A stretch of 64,000 nucleotides of DNA from Streptomyces sp. NBC_00576 (GCF_036345175.1 NZ_CP107780.1:2542001-2606000), one strand, 5' to 3'. Positions 1 through 7,780 are shown, counted from the stretch's first letter. The notes: generated by a model not told the origin, from the letters alone. Translations and numbers: made by a program.

Positions 1-630
1 CAGGGGGCCAGGCACGTCCTGTCGGTGGGCTCGTTGGACGACGGCGGTTTCGTCGTTCCGCACACGATCCCGCCGTCGAAGCGGGAGGTGGAGCCGGTGA
101 CGTACACGTGGTGCCACGGTCCGGCGGGCACCTCGCACCTGTTCTCGGCCCTGGCGCACGCGGGCGTGACGGGCCTCGGCGTCGGCGAGCTGCGGCAGCG
201 CTGTCTGACGTCGATCCTCGCCTCGGGCCTCCCGCAGCGCCTGCGCCCCGGGTTCTGGGACAACGACGGCCGCTGCTGCGGCACGGCGGGCGTGGGCGAC
301 GTACTCCTCGACGCGGCACAGGACTGCGGGGACCCGGAGACCGCTGAGACGCTTGTGCGGGCGGCCCGCGGGATGGGCGACGCGTTGGTCGAGCGGGCGA
401 TCAGGGACGAGGAGGGCGCCCGCTGGCGCTTCCTCGAACACCGTCAGGAGTCGCCGCTGCTGCCCCCGGGGACCGCGTGGATGCAGGGCGCGGCGGGCAT
501 CGCGGCGTATCTCTTCCGGCTCACCCGGTTCCTCGGGACCGGGCCGGAGGCGGCGGTGGTGGACCGGCCCGACCAGTGGTGGGCGGTGCCGGAGCGGCTG
601 CGTACGACGGGCGGTACGGCCGTCTCCTGA
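1..630 (+). CDS. LanC-like protein, C-terminal part (5' end outside window)
   Basis: The frame is open to the first base, so the gene starts upstream and about 209 C-terminal residues are visible. Three landmarks of the lanthionine-cyclase (LanC) alpha-toroid fold occur in order: WCHGPAG, GRCCGTAG and WMQGAAGIA. In nisin cyclase the zinc ligands are Cys, Cys and His, with the last two adjacent. Here the adjacent pair reads Cys-Cys, so the His position is Cys. No lantibiotic precursor or LanB/LanM gene is visible, so a peptide-modification role cannot be shown; many actinobacteria carry stand-alone LanC-like proteins. It ends about 85 bp before a convergent GntR gene and looks unrelated to the hydroxyproline genes. 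Confidence 0.8.
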   Translation, partial: QGARHVLSVGSLDDGGFVVPHTIPPSKREVEPVTYTWCHGPAGTSHLFSALAHAGVTGLGVGELRQRCLTSILASGLPQRLRPGFWDNDGRCCGTAGVGDVLLDAAQDCGDPETAETLVRAARGMGDALVERAIRDEEGARWRFLEHRQESPLLPPGTAWMQGAAGIAAYLFRLTRFLGTGPEAAVVDRPDQWWAVPERLRTTGGTAVS

Positions 631-714
631 GCGCGCTCGGACCGCTCAGGTCAGCGCCTGTTCCGCCCGGATCGCCCCCCGCAGGTGCGGTGAGGCGGAG
701 GGGGCTCAGCGGGC

Positions 715-1386
715 TCAGTGGGCCCAATCGCCCCGGACGTGCCCCAGGTGCCGGGTCATCACGGTCCGTACGCGCTCCGCGTCCCGGGCGAGGAGTGCGT
801 CGAGGATCTCCAGGTGCTCCTCGGCGGTCGACTTCAGCAGGCCGCGCTCGGCCAGTGCGGTCAGCCCGTACAGCCGGGACCGTTTGCGCAGGTCGCCGAC
901 GACCTCGACCAGATGCTGGTTGCCGGCCAGGGCGAGCAGACCGAGGTGGAAGCGGCGGTCGGCGTCGACGTGGGCGATGAGATCGCCGCTGTCCGCCGCA
1001 GCGATGCTTTCCTCCGCGTACGTGCGCAACGCCTCCAGCGCGGCCGGGTCGGCGGTCGCGGCGAGGCCGACGGTGGTCGGGATCTCGATCAGCGACCGGA
1101 TGTGGGTGTACTCGTCGAGCTGCCGCTCGGAGACCGTGGTGACCCGGAAGCCCTTGTTGGGTACGGGATCGACCATGCCCTCCTTCACCAGGTCGAGCAT
1201 GGCCTCGCGCACCGGGGTCGCCGAGACGCCGAAGCGGGCGGCGAGCGAGGGCGCCGAGTAGACCTCGCCGGGCCGCAGTTCACCGGCGACGAGCGCGGCC
1301 CGCAGCGCGTCGGCGACGCTCGCCCGGTAACTGGGCCGCGACCCACCGATGCTGGGCAGAACGGGGCCGGTGCGCTGAGCGGCCAT
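715..1386 (-). CDS. GntR/FadR-family regulator of the hydroxyproline cluster
   Basis: A 223-residue FadR-subfamily repressor. An N-terminal winged helix (about residues 15-80, with the typical SATPVREAM recognition-helix stretch) is followed by an all-helical FCD ligand-binding domain to the C-terminus. It is the promoter-distal gene of a minus-strand run, about 50 bp downstream of the hydroxyproline epimerase. Regulators in this position usually control hydroxyproline catabolic genes and sense a pathway intermediate; the ligand is inferred from context only. The spacer to the epimerase holds a short 9-mer tandem repeat. Start ATG at 1386 has a plausible AG-rich upstream region. Confidence 0.88.
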   Translation of the reverse strand: MAAQRTGPVLPSIGGSRPSYRASVADALRAALVAGELRPGEVYSAPSLAARFGVSATPVREAMLDLVKEGMVDPVPNKGFRVTTVSERQLDEYTHIRSLIEIPTTVGLAATADPAALEALRTYAEESIAAADSGDLIAHVDADRRFHLGLLALAGNQHLVEVVGDLRKRSRLYGLTALAERGLLKSTAEEHLEILDALLARDAERVRTVMTRHLGHVRGDWAH

Positions 1387-1396
1387 GGGTTTTCTC

Positions 1397-1424
1397 CTGG
1401 TGGACTGGTGGATCTGGTGGATCT
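1397..1424. repeat. Short tandem repeat, TGGTGGATC-type units
   Basis: Three near-identical units of 8-9 bp (TGGTGGAC, TGGTGGATC, TGGTGGATC) fill most of the spacer between the epimerase stop and the GntR start. Similar 8-15 bp tandems recur at other gene boundaries in this window. Confidence 0.75.
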
Positions 1425-1438
1425 CGGGTCGGGCGGTG

Positions 1439-2440
1439 TCAGAGTACGAAGCCGGCCGGGAACGGGTCGTCCGGGTCCAGCAGGTACTGGGCGGTGCCCG
1501 TGATCCAGGCGCGGCCGGTGATCGTGGGCACCACGGCAGGGCGTCCGGCGACCTCCGTGCTCTCGACGAGCCGCCCGGTGAAGGACGTACCGATGAAGGA
1601 CTCGTTCAAGAAGTCCTGGTGCAGCGGAAGTTCACCGCGGGCGTGGAGCTGGGCCATACGGGCGGAGGTGCCCGTGCCGCAGGGCGAGCGGTCGAACCAG
1701 CCGGGGTGGATGGCCATCGCGTGCCGGGAGCGGGTCGCATTCGAGCCGGGGGCCGCCAGATAGACGTGGTGGACGCCGCTGATGGTCGGGTTCTCCGGGT
1801 GTACGGGTGGGCCGTCGGCGTTGATCGCGTCCATCAGGGCGAGCCCGGCGGCGAGGATGTCGTCCTTACGCTCGCGCTCGAAGGGAAGGCCGAACTGCTC
1901 CAGGGGCAGGATGGCGTAGAAGTTGCCGCCGAAGGCGAGGTCGTACGTCACCGTGCGGCCGTCGGCGAGGGTCGCCTTGCGGTCCAACTCCACCGCGAAC
2001 GAAGGCACGTTGCGGATCGTGACCGCCTTCGCCGCGCCGTTCTCCACCGCCACCTCGGCGACGACGAGCCCGGCCGGGGTGTCCAGACGGATGGTGGTGA
2101 CCGGCTCGACGACCGGGACCATGCCGGTCTCGACGAGCACGGTCGCCACACCGATCGTGCCGTGTCCGCACATCGGCAGATAGCCGGAGACCTCGATGTA
2201 GACCACGCCGTAGTCGCAGTCGGGCCGGGTCGGCGGCTGGAGGATCGCCCCGCTCATGGCCGGGTGCCCGCGCGGCTCGTTCATGAGGAAGTTCCGTACG
2301 TCGTCCCGGTTTTCGCGGAACCACAGCCGGCGTTCGTTCATCGTGTCGCCGGGGATCGTGCCGATTCCGCCGGTGACGACCCGGGTCGGCATGCCCTCGG
2401 TGTGCGAGTCGACGGCGTGCAGGACGAGCTTGCTGCGCAT
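1439..2440 (-). CDS. 4-hydroxyproline 2-epimerase (proline racemase family)
   Basis: A 333-residue member of the proline racemase superfamily, close to the usual length. The two catalytic cysteines are present: Cys91 in PMCGHGTIG and Cys254 in SPCGTGTS. The Cys/Cys pair is that of cofactor-independent racemases and 4-hydroxyproline epimerases; 3-hydroxyproline dehydratases have Thr at the second site. It would interconvert trans-4-hydroxy-L-proline and cis-4-hydroxy-D-proline, the substrate of the flavoprotein dehydrogenase encoded upstream in the same operon (3556-6573). The neighbouring DapA-type deaminase and dehydrogenase strongly favour hydroxyproline over proline. Cytoplasmic; no signal peptide. 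Confidence 0.9.
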   Translation of the reverse strand: MRSKLVLHAVDSHTEGMPTRVVTGGIGTIPGDTMNERRLWFRENRDDVRNFLMNEPRGHPAMSGAILQPPTRPDCDYGVVYIEVSGYLPMCGHGTIGVATVLVETGMVPVVEPVTTIRLDTPAGLVVAEVAVENGAAKAVTIRNVPSFAVELDRKATLADGRTVTYDLAFGGNFYAILPLEQFGLPFERERKDDILAAGLALMDAINADGPPVHPENPTISGVHHVYLAAPGSNATRSRHAMAIHPGWFDRSPCGTGTSARMAQLHARGELPLHQDFLNESFIGTSFTGRLVESTEVAGRPAVVPTITGRAWITGTAQYLLDPDDPFPAGFVL

Positions 2441-2467
2441 GATCGCGATCCTCTCAGGTCAACTCAC

Positions 2468-2507
2468 GTCAGGTCGGGTCAGGTCGGGTCAGGTCGGGTT
2501 AGGTCGG
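2468..2507. repeat. Four copies of a 10-mer (GTCAGGTCGG)
   Basis: Three exact copies and one with a single change (GTTAGGTCGG) lie in the short gap between the deaminase stop (2520) and the epimerase start (2440). The tract is probably transcribed within the operon leader. No function is evident. Confidence 0.85.
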
Positions 2508-2519
2508 CGTGCTGTCGGC

Positions 2520-3425
2520 TCAGGCGAGGCCGAGGGCGACGGCCTTCTCGGTGGCCTCGCGGACCGCCTTCTCCTGCTCCGGCAGCAGCGGCATGCGCGG
2601 CGGGCGGACGGGACCGCCGTGCCTCCCGACGATGTCCATGGACAGCTTGATCGCCTGCACGAACTCGACCTTGGAGTCCCAGCGGTGGAGTGCGTGCAAC
2701 TGCCGGTAGAGCGGCAGGGCGGTGGCCAGGTCGCCCGCCACGGCGGCGCGGTACAGCTCGACCGTCGCCCGGGGCAGGGCGTTGGGGTAACCGGCGACCC
2801 AGCCCACCGCGCCGGCCGAGGCCAGCTCCAGCAGGACGTCGTCGGCGCCGATCAACACGTCGAGTTCCGGGGCGAGTTCCTGGATCTGGTAGATGCGCCG
2901 GGTGTCCCCGGAGAACTCCTTCACGCCCTTGATGTGTCCGGCCGCGTGCAACTTGGCGAGCAGTTCGGGGGTGAGGTCGATCTTGGTGTCGATCGGGTTG
3001 TTGTACGCCACGATGTCGATACCGACCTCGGCGACTGCGGCGTAGTGCGCGAGCACCGAACGCTCGTCGCCACGGTAGGCGTTGGGCGGCAGCAGCATGA
3101 CGGCGGCGCAGCCGGCGTCCTTGGCCTGCGCTGCCCAGCGGGCGGACTCGGCACAGCCGTAGGCTGCGACGCCCGGCATGACCCTGTCCCCGCCGATCGC
3201 GGCGACCGCGGTCTCGACGACCTTCGCCCGCTCCTCGATGCTGAGCACCTGGTACTCGCCGAGCGAGCCGTTCGGTACGACGCCGTCGCAGCCGTTCTCG
3301 ACGAGCCAGCGGCAATGGTCCGCGTACGCGGCGTAGTTGACGCTCAGATCGTCGTTCAGCGGCAACGCGGTGGCGACGAGAACGCCTCGCCAGACGGGGG
3401 TGGGGGCGGGGGCGGGGCTGTTCAT
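2520..3425 (-). CDS. DapA-family 1-pyrroline-4-hydroxy-2-carboxylate deaminase
   Basis: A 301-residue dihydrodipicolinate-synthase-fold aldolase/lyase. The catalytic Tyr (Tyr141 in AYNNP) and Schiff-base Lys (Lys169 in IKGVKEFSGD) are in place. In hydroxyproline pathways this family deaminates and dehydrates 1-pyrroline-4-hydroxy-2-carboxylate to 2-oxoglutarate semialdehyde, which fits a position between the epimerase and the D-hydroxyproline dehydrogenase. The ATG at 3425, preceded by a purine-rich GATGAGG stretch, was chosen because the open frame further upstream runs through a repetitive element (3463-3538) with no family homology. A second DapA-like gene lies at 19384-20298. Confidence 0.85.
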   Translation of the reverse strand: MNSPAPAPTPVWRGVLVATALPLNDDLSVNYAAYADHCRWLVENGCDGVVPNGSLGEYQVLSIEERAKVVETAVAAIGGDRVMPGVAAYGCAESARWAAQAKDAGCAAVMLLPPNAYRGDERSVLAHYAAVAEVGIDIVAYNNPIDTKIDLTPELLAKLHAAGHIKGVKEFSGDTRRIYQIQELAPELDVLIGADDVLLELASAGAVGWVAGYPNALPRATVELYRAAVAGDLATALPLYRQLHALHRWDSKVEFVQAIKLSMDIVGRHGGPVRPPRMPLLPEQEKAVREATEKAVALGLA

Positions 3426-3462
3426 GAGTGCCTCATCTTTCGGAATCGGGGGCGGAGAGGGA

Positions 3463-3538
3463 CGCGCCCGAAGGGGCGCGGGGCTGTATCGATCTGCGGC
3501 TCCGCCGCGGGGCGCGACCAGCCACGACGGGCCCGCAG
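3463..3538 (+). repeat. Dispersed intergenic repeat, copy A
   Basis: A 76-bp element between the dehydrogenase and deaminase genes, with an internal inverted core GCGGCTCCGCCGC. It is about 88% identical by eye to copy B at 63862-63930 in opposite orientation, and its right third resembles a degenerate copy inside the dehydrogenase gene (4995-5025). Read on the plus strand it could encode a peptide containing IDLRLRRGAR; copy B encodes the same motif. It resembles the short dispersed repeats often seen between Streptomyces genes. Confidence 0.75.
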
Positions 3539-3555
3539 ACGACGTACTGCCGTTC

Positions 3556-5070
3556 TCATGGGCGCTCGGGTTCCTGCGCCAGCACACTGAGTGGTACCGG
3601 TCGGGCGAACGGCCGCTTCGCCGGGCCCGCCGGGCAGCCCGCAATCCCGGCGACTCCCGGTGCGCAAACCCGACCCTGGCACCAACCCATACCGGCACGG
3701 GTGAGCAGCTTGACGGTACGCAAATCAGTCGCGCCCAACTCCTCGACGGCTTCCCGGACTTCGGCCGCCGTCACCTCCTCGCAGCGGCAGACGACGGTGT
3801 CGTCGGCGACCTGTTCCGCCCAGTGCGCGGGTGGGACGTAGGCATCGTCGAGGGCGGCGAAGAACTTCCGCAGCCGGGTACGGGTCCGGGCGGCCGTCGC
3901 CCAGTCGGCGGGGCGAAGCTCAACTCCCGTCATGCGCGCGGCGATCGAGTGTCCGGCGATCTCACCCTCGGCCAGCGCGAGCACCGCTCCCCCGATGCCG
4001 GTGGCTTCGCCCGCCGCCCAGACACCGTCGACGTCGGTGCGCTGTTCGGCGTCGGTGACGACAAAAGCGTCACCGGTGGCGTCGATCGCGCACCCCAGGG
4101 TCTCGGCGAGGTCGGTGTGCGCGAGCATGCCGTGTCCGACGGCGAGGGTGTCGCACGCGATCCGCCGCCCGGTGCCCGGCCGTACCCGGCCGTGCGTGTC
4201 CAGGGCGGCGACGGTGACGGCTTCGACGCGGTCGGTGCCGTGCGCTGCGACGACGGTGTGACGTACCGTCACCGGCACCTTGTGCCACAGCAGTTGGGCC
4301 GCGTACCGGGCGGCCTCGGCGACCTTCGCGGGGTTGCCGGCGAGTGTCGCGGTGTGCCGTACGAAGTCGGCGGGGTGCGTGGACTCGACGTACGCGGCGA
4401 CTTCGGCGCCCGCCGCGGCGAGGCCGGCCGCGACCGGCATCAGGAGCGGCCCGGTTCCGGCGACGACCGCTGTACGGCCCGGCAGGACGAGGCCGCCCTT
4501 GAGCATCGCCTGTGCGCCACCCGCGGTGACCACACCGGGGAGGGTCCAGCCGGGGAAGGGCAGCACCTTCTCGTAGCCGCCGGTGGCGAGGAGGACGGCG
4601 TCGGCGGTGACGGTCTGCGACTCGGCCTGCCGGGGGCCGAGGAGGGCATGCACACCGAAGCGGCCCTCTTCGAACTCCCTCTCCACGAACCAGACATGAC
4701 GATCCGTCAGGTGGGTGATCCGGCCCGCATCGACATGCGCCGCCAGCCGGTCGCGCAGCTTCTTCCAGGTGCCCCAGGCGTGGTGCAAGGCCTGCGGTCT
4801 GCGCGCCTTCAGCGCCGCCGCGGGCTGCCGGTAGAACTGCCCGCCCGCCTGCGCGCCCGCGTCGAGCAGCACGACCCGTACGCCCCGGTCGGCCGCCGTC
4901 AGCGCGGCGGCGAGGCCTGCGGGACCGGCGCCGACGACCACGAGCGAGGCGCTGGGCGGTCCTGATGAAGTCGGGTGCGCGACGGCGCCCCGATGGGGGC
5001 GCGACCAGCCCACACCGGACCGCAGCCGATGCACCAGATGTCCCACCGAGCGCTCAGCCGAGTTCGTCAT
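3556..5070 (-). CDS. D-hydroxyproline dehydrogenase, large FAD/[2Fe-2S] subunit
   Basis: A 504-residue NAD(P)/FAD-dependent oxidoreductase of the opine-oxidase A / HcnB / LhpB type. The first Rossmann motif VVGAGPAGLAAA starts near residue 44. A BFD-like iron-sulfur domain sits at the C-terminus with CRC...CQGRVC cysteines. With the small ferredoxin-like subunit (5054-5368) and the DadA-type subunit (5365-6573) it should form a membrane-linked dehydrogenase oxidising cis-4-hydroxy-D-proline to 1-pyrroline-4-hydroxy-2-carboxylate. The ATG at 5070 overlaps the upstream gene by 17 bp, which supports it. Oddity: the stretch before the Rossmann fold (residues about 15-26) is translated from a copy of the dispersed repeat. 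Confidence 0.85.
   Translation of the reverse strand: MTNSAERSVGHLVHRLRSGVGWSRPHRGAVAHPTSSGPPSASLVVVGAGPAGLAAALTAADRGVRVVLLDAGAQAGGQFYRQPAAALKARRPQALHHAWGTWKKLRDRLAAHVDAGRITHLTDRHVWFVEREFEEGRFGVHALLGPRQAESQTVTADAVLLATGGYEKVLPFPGWTLPGVVTAGGAQAMLKGGLVLPGRTAVVAGTGPLLMPVAAGLAAAGAEVAAYVESTHPADFVRHTATLAGNPAKVAEAARYAAQLLWHKVPVTVRHTVVAAHGTDRVEAVTVAALDTHGRVRPGTGRRIACDTLAVGHGMLAHTDLAETLGCAIDATGDAFVVTDAEQRTDVDGVWAAGEATGIGGAVLALAEGEIAGHSIAARMTGVELRPADWATAARTRTRLRKFFAALDDAYVPPAHWAEQVADDTVVCRCEEVTAAEVREAVEELGATDLRTVKLLTRAGMGWCQGRVCAPGVAGIAGCPAGPAKRPFARPVPLSVLAQEPERP
4995..5025 (+). repeat. Degenerate dispersed repeat, copy C, inside a coding region
   Basis: The stretch matches the right third of copies A and B (GGCGCGACCAGCC followed by a CAC-rich stretch and CCGCAG). 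It lies in frame in the 5' end of the dehydrogenase large-subunit gene, adding residues not expected before the Rossmann fold. Confidence 0.5.
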
Positions 5071-5368
5071 GACCGACCCCTTCCTGCGTGCGGATCGCGT
5101 CGCCGGATACGGCCGGTACCAGGCAAGCCCGTTGGTTGGGCCGGTCGTTGACGGTGACGAGGCAGTCGTAGCAGACACCGATGCCGCAGAAGATCCCGCG
5201 CGGCGCACCGCTGCCCCGGGTGCTGCGCCAGGAGGTGATGCCCGCCGACCAGAGCACGGCGGCGACGGTCTGACCGGGCAGTGCGGCGATCTCGCGTCCG
5301 TCCACGGTGACCACGTGGGCCGGTCCGGGCTGTGCCGCGGCCAGCTCCAGGGGGGTCTTCCTCTTCAT
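5054..5368 (-). CDS. Ferredoxin-like (2Fe-2S) small subunit of D-hydroxyproline dehydrogenase
   Basis: A 104-residue plant-ferredoxin-fold protein. The cysteine pattern CGIGVCYDC plus a later Cys in QRAC gives the four ligands of a [2Fe-2S] cluster. It matches the gamma subunit of heterotrimeric D-hydroxyproline dehydrogenase / HcnA. It overlaps the upstream flavoprotein gene by 4 bp (ATGA at 5365-5368) and the downstream one by 17 bp, so the three subunits are probably translationally coupled. Its likely role is electron relay between the two flavin subunits. Confidence 0.88.
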   Translation of the reverse strand: MKRKTPLELAAAQPGPAHVVTVDGREIAALPGQTVAAVLWSAGITSWRSTRGSGAPRGIFCGIGVCYDCLVTVNDRPNQRACLVPAVSGDAIRTQEGVGHDELG

Positions 5369-6573
5369 CGCTCCCCGGCCTCCTTCTCCGTCTTCTCCGT
5401 CTTCTCCGTCTTCTCCTTGAAACGGTCCGGACGGAAGGGCGCGAGGTCCAGATCGGGAGTCCCGCCCGTCAACGACTGTGCGATCAAGTGCCCCGTACCG
5501 ACCGCGAGTCCGATCCCCGCCCCCTCGTGACCGCACGCGTGGTGGAGCCCCGGCGCCCGGGGATCGGCCCCGATGGCCGGCAGGTGGTCCGGCAGATAGG
5601 GGCGGAAGCCCAGGTAGGCGCGCATCGCGTGGACCGTGCCGAGGAGCGGGAAGAGGGCCGTCGCCTGGGCGGCCAGTCGGCGTACGACAGGGAGGGAGAA
5701 GGTACGGTCGAAGCCGACCCGTTCGCGGCTGGCGCCGATCAGTACCGGCCCCGCGGCCGTGCTCTCGACGACCGCCGAGGACTGGAGCCCGGCGTCGCCG
5801 CTGGCGACATCGGCGACGTAGTCGGCGGCGTACACCTTGTGCCGGACGGTGCCGGGCGGCAGCGGTTCGGTGACCAGGACGAAGCCGCGGCGTGGCAGCA
5901 CGGGCAGGTGCACCCCGGCCAGCGCGGCGACCTCGCCGCCCCAGGTGCCGGCCGCGTTGACGACGACCGGGGCGTGGATGTCGCCGTGCCCCGCCGTCCG
6001 TACGCCGCACACTGAGCCGTCCGGTGCGCGCAGGATGTCCGTGACGGCCGTGCCGGTGCGGAGCTCGGCTCCGGCCCGCCGGGCCGCTCGGACGACCTGG
6101 GCTGCGGCGAGGGAGGGCATCACCTGGCAGTCCTGCGGGTACCGGACGCCGCCCGCGAGGTCGGGGGCCAGGTGCGGTTCCAGGTCCCGCAGTTGGGCGG
6201 CGTCGACGATCTCGGCCTCGACGCCCGCCGCCCGTTGTCCAGCGGCGAAGCCGGTCAGCGCGGCCATGCCTTCGGCGTCGGAGGCGACGACGATCCCGCC
6301 CTTCGCCTCGAACTCGACGGCGCCGCCGAGACCGCGTTCGGCAGCGAGGTCGTGCCAGAGGCGGGCGGAGAGCAGCGCAAGGTCCAGCTCGGGCCCCGGC
6401 TCCTTGTCGGAGACGAGCAGGTTGCCCTCACCGGCGCCGGTGGTACCGCCGGCCACCGGGCCCCGGTCGAGGACGAGGGTCGCGAGGCCCGCCCGGGCGA
6501 GGTACAGGGCACAGGCGGCGCCCACCATTCCGGCGCCGATGACCACAACATCGCAGGTCAGTCGCTTGCTCAC
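5365..6573 (-). CDS. D-hydroxyproline dehydrogenase, DadA/glycine-oxidase-type FAD subunit
   Basis: A 402-residue D-amino-acid-oxidase-fold protein with N-terminal VVVIGAGMVGAACALYLA and a C-terminal ACGHEGAGIGLAVGTG FAD-binding stretch. This is the catalytic (HcnC/LhpE-like) subunit and the first gene of the minus-strand hydroxyproline operon. The C-terminus ends in a low-complexity Glu-Lys-Thr tail encoded by a 9-mer tandem repeat (5383-5418), absent from typical family members. Start ATG at 6573 precedes a gap with a transposase relic, so the operon promoter should lie within roughly 6574-6660. Substrate is assigned from neighbours. Confidence 0.86.
   Translation of the reverse strand: MSKRLTCDVVVIGAGMVGAACALYLARAGLATLVLDRGPVAGGTTGAGEGNLLVSDKEPGPELDLALLSARLWHDLAAERGLGGAVEFEAKGGIVVASDAEGMAALTGFAAGQRAAGVEAEIVDAAQLRDLEPHLAPDLAGGVRYPQDCQVMPSLAAAQVVRAARRAGAELRTGTAVTDILRAPDGSVCGVRTAGHGDIHAPVVVNAAGTWGGEVAALAGVHLPVLPRRGFVLVTEPLPPGTVRHKVYAADYVADVASGDAGLQSSAVVESTAAGPVLIGASRERVGFDRTFSLPVVRRLAAQATALFPLLGTVHAMRAYLGFRPYLPDHLPAIGADPRAPGLHHACGHEGAGIGLAVGTGHLIAQSLTGGTPDLDLAPFRPDRFKEKTEKTEKTEKEAGER
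5383..5418. repeat. In-frame 9-mer tandem repeat at a gene 3' end
   Basis: Three exact copies of CTTCTCCGT plus one variant. On the minus strand it encodes repeated Glu-Lys-Thr at the C-terminus of the DadA-like subunit. The 9-bp period keeps the reading frame. Confidence 0.85.
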
Positions 6574-6663
6574 GCCAGTACAATGTCACATGTTTCTTCC
6601 CCCGCCAAGGGCGCCTAGGCTCGACTCGCCGGCCGCTGAGCGCGGCTCCTTGATCAATTCGGC

Positions 6664-6759
6664 GCGTTTGACGGTCTTGCCGACGTCATGGCGCCTGGCC
6701 CGGTGTTTGTTCTTCGAGTCGGGAGGCCGTCCCGGCCCTGGCCGGGACGGTTTCGGTGC
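6664..6759 (-). pseudogene. C-terminal relic of an IS transposase
   Basis: The minus strand encodes APKPSRPGPGRPP followed by SKNKHRARRHDVGKTVKR, the basic tail typical of a Streptomyces transposase family (often listed as NF041680-type). No upstream transposase body is present. The flanking sequence up to the MerR gene holds only hairpins. Recognition is from memory of the tail motif. Confidence 0.6.
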
Positions 6760-7022
6760 GACTGCCGGACAGGCCGCCGCTGTCGCAACCCACGCCCACA
6801 GGCCGACGGCGGCGTCCGCACAGCGGCGGATGAGCTCCCACGGTGGTGATGGGGAGGGCGCTGCCACGTCCCGTCAGATTGGTCACGGCAGCGCCCCTTC
6901 TCAGGGACGCAGTCAGTCCCCCCGCTGTCACCATGGTCTCCGAAGGCTTACATGCGCATGATCAAGGGCGGGCTCCAAGGGCGGGTCGCCCTCACCATGA
7001 GCACGACATCCACCCTCTCGCA

Positions 7023-7058
7023 CGACGGCCTCTGTCCCAGCCGGGACAGAGGCCGTCG
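7023..7058. terminator. Perfect 16-bp stem hairpin
   Basis: Arms 7023-7038 and 7043-7058 are exact reverse complements with a 4-nt loop (AGCC) and a CCTCTGTCCC core. There is no T tract, as is common for Streptomyces terminators. It lies between the transposase relic and the MerR gene and could end transcription from either side. Confidence 0.6.
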
Positions 7059-7158
7059 CTGTCCGGTACCGGACGCACAGGCCGCGGCGAGGCCGTGCAG
7101 CAAGGCGGTCGACGTTTCGCGCGCAGCGACCCCACCGAGGCGACGCTGGGGTCGGTCG

Positions 7159-7214
7159 CTGAGGCGTTCTTGTCGCACACCACTGATGAGTGGTGTGCGA
7201 CAAGAACGCCTCAG
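7159..7214. repeat. Perfect 26-bp inverted repeat at the MerR stop codon
   Basis: Arms 7159-7184 and 7189-7214 are exact complements around a 4-nt loop (GATG). The MerR stop codon (7211-7213) lies in the right arm. It could be a very strong bidirectional terminator or the fused ends of a small palindromic mobile element (MITE-like). Confidence 0.8.
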
Positions 7215-7609
7215 GCGGTACTGGCGGCAGCACCGCCGCGTACGGGGTGGCTGTGGTGCGGGTGGCTGGGGTCTGTCGCCACCGCGATGATCTCGTCGAG
7301 GCGGGCGCGTACTGCTGTCAGGTCGCCGATCTGGCGGTCGATGCGGGCCCGTTCGGTGATGAGGCTGTCGCTGAACCCGACGGGCGATTCACCCTCGTTC
7401 ATGCACCGCGGCAGGACCTCGCGAACAAGCCTGCTCGCCAGGCCGGCGGCGTACAACTGCTGGATCATCCTGACCCGGGCGACCGCGCCCTCCGGGTACT
7501 GCCGCTGCCCCCCGCCGGTACGCGTGGCACCGAGCAGCCCCTGCTCCTCGTAGTACCGCAGCGCCCGAACGCTCACCCCTGCCTGTTCGGCGACCTCCCC
7601 GATCCGCAT
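7211..7609 (-). CDS. MerR-family transcriptional regulator
   Basis: A 132-residue MerR protein. The N-terminal winged helix MRIGEVAEQAGVSVRALRYYEEQGLL is complete, followed by a dimerisation helix with IDRQIGDL heptads. The ATG at 7609 is preceded by an excellent AAGGAGGAG ribosome site; the longer open frame upstream overlaps the operator. There is no cysteine sensor cluster of metal-responsive members, so an organic or redox signal is more likely. It is transcribed in the same direction as the SDR and DJ-1 genes. A motif shared between its own upstream region and the SDR promoter (CTGACGTTAGYGTGAGGTT) suggests autoregulation and control of those genes. Confidence 0.88.
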   Translation of the reverse strand: MRIGEVAEQAGVSVRALRYYEEQGLLGATRTGGGQRQYPEGAVARVRMIQQLYAAGLASRLVREVLPRCMNEGESPVGFSDSLITERARIDRQIGDLTAVRARLDEIIAVATDPSHPHHSHPVRGGAAASTA

Positions 7610-7643
7610 CGCTCCTCCTTGCCGGTTCAGCATCGTGTCAGAG

Positions 7644-7674
7644 ATGCAGCTGACGTTAGTGTGAGGTTTCAGCG
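7644..7674. promoter_or_regulatory. Predicted MerR operator upstream of the MerR gene
   Basis: The plus strand carries CTGACGTTAGTGTGAGGTT at 7650-7668, matching 18 of 19 bases of the spacer of the SDR promoter (minus strand 9673-9655). It sits 35-65 bp upstream of the MerR start and is partly dyad-symmetric. Confidence 0.65.
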
Positions 7675-7780
7675 TAGCTGACATTGACATCACGGGCCCT
7701 TCTTCTCGTCCGGCAGCAGCGTGCCGGATCACGGTCGATCAGATGGACATGCCGATCTGGCGGTGCCGGGAGGCGGGGCC

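Noticed and set aside
2256..3590. Long plus-strand open frame antisense to the deaminase and epimerase genes
   Set aside because: It is a GC-skew shadow: no ribosome site, no family motifs, and both minus-strand genes under it have intact catalytic residues.
6928..7233. Small open frames on both strands with nearly identical ends near the MerR stop
   Set aside because: Their shared peptides arise only because the 26-bp inverted repeat reads the same on both strands.
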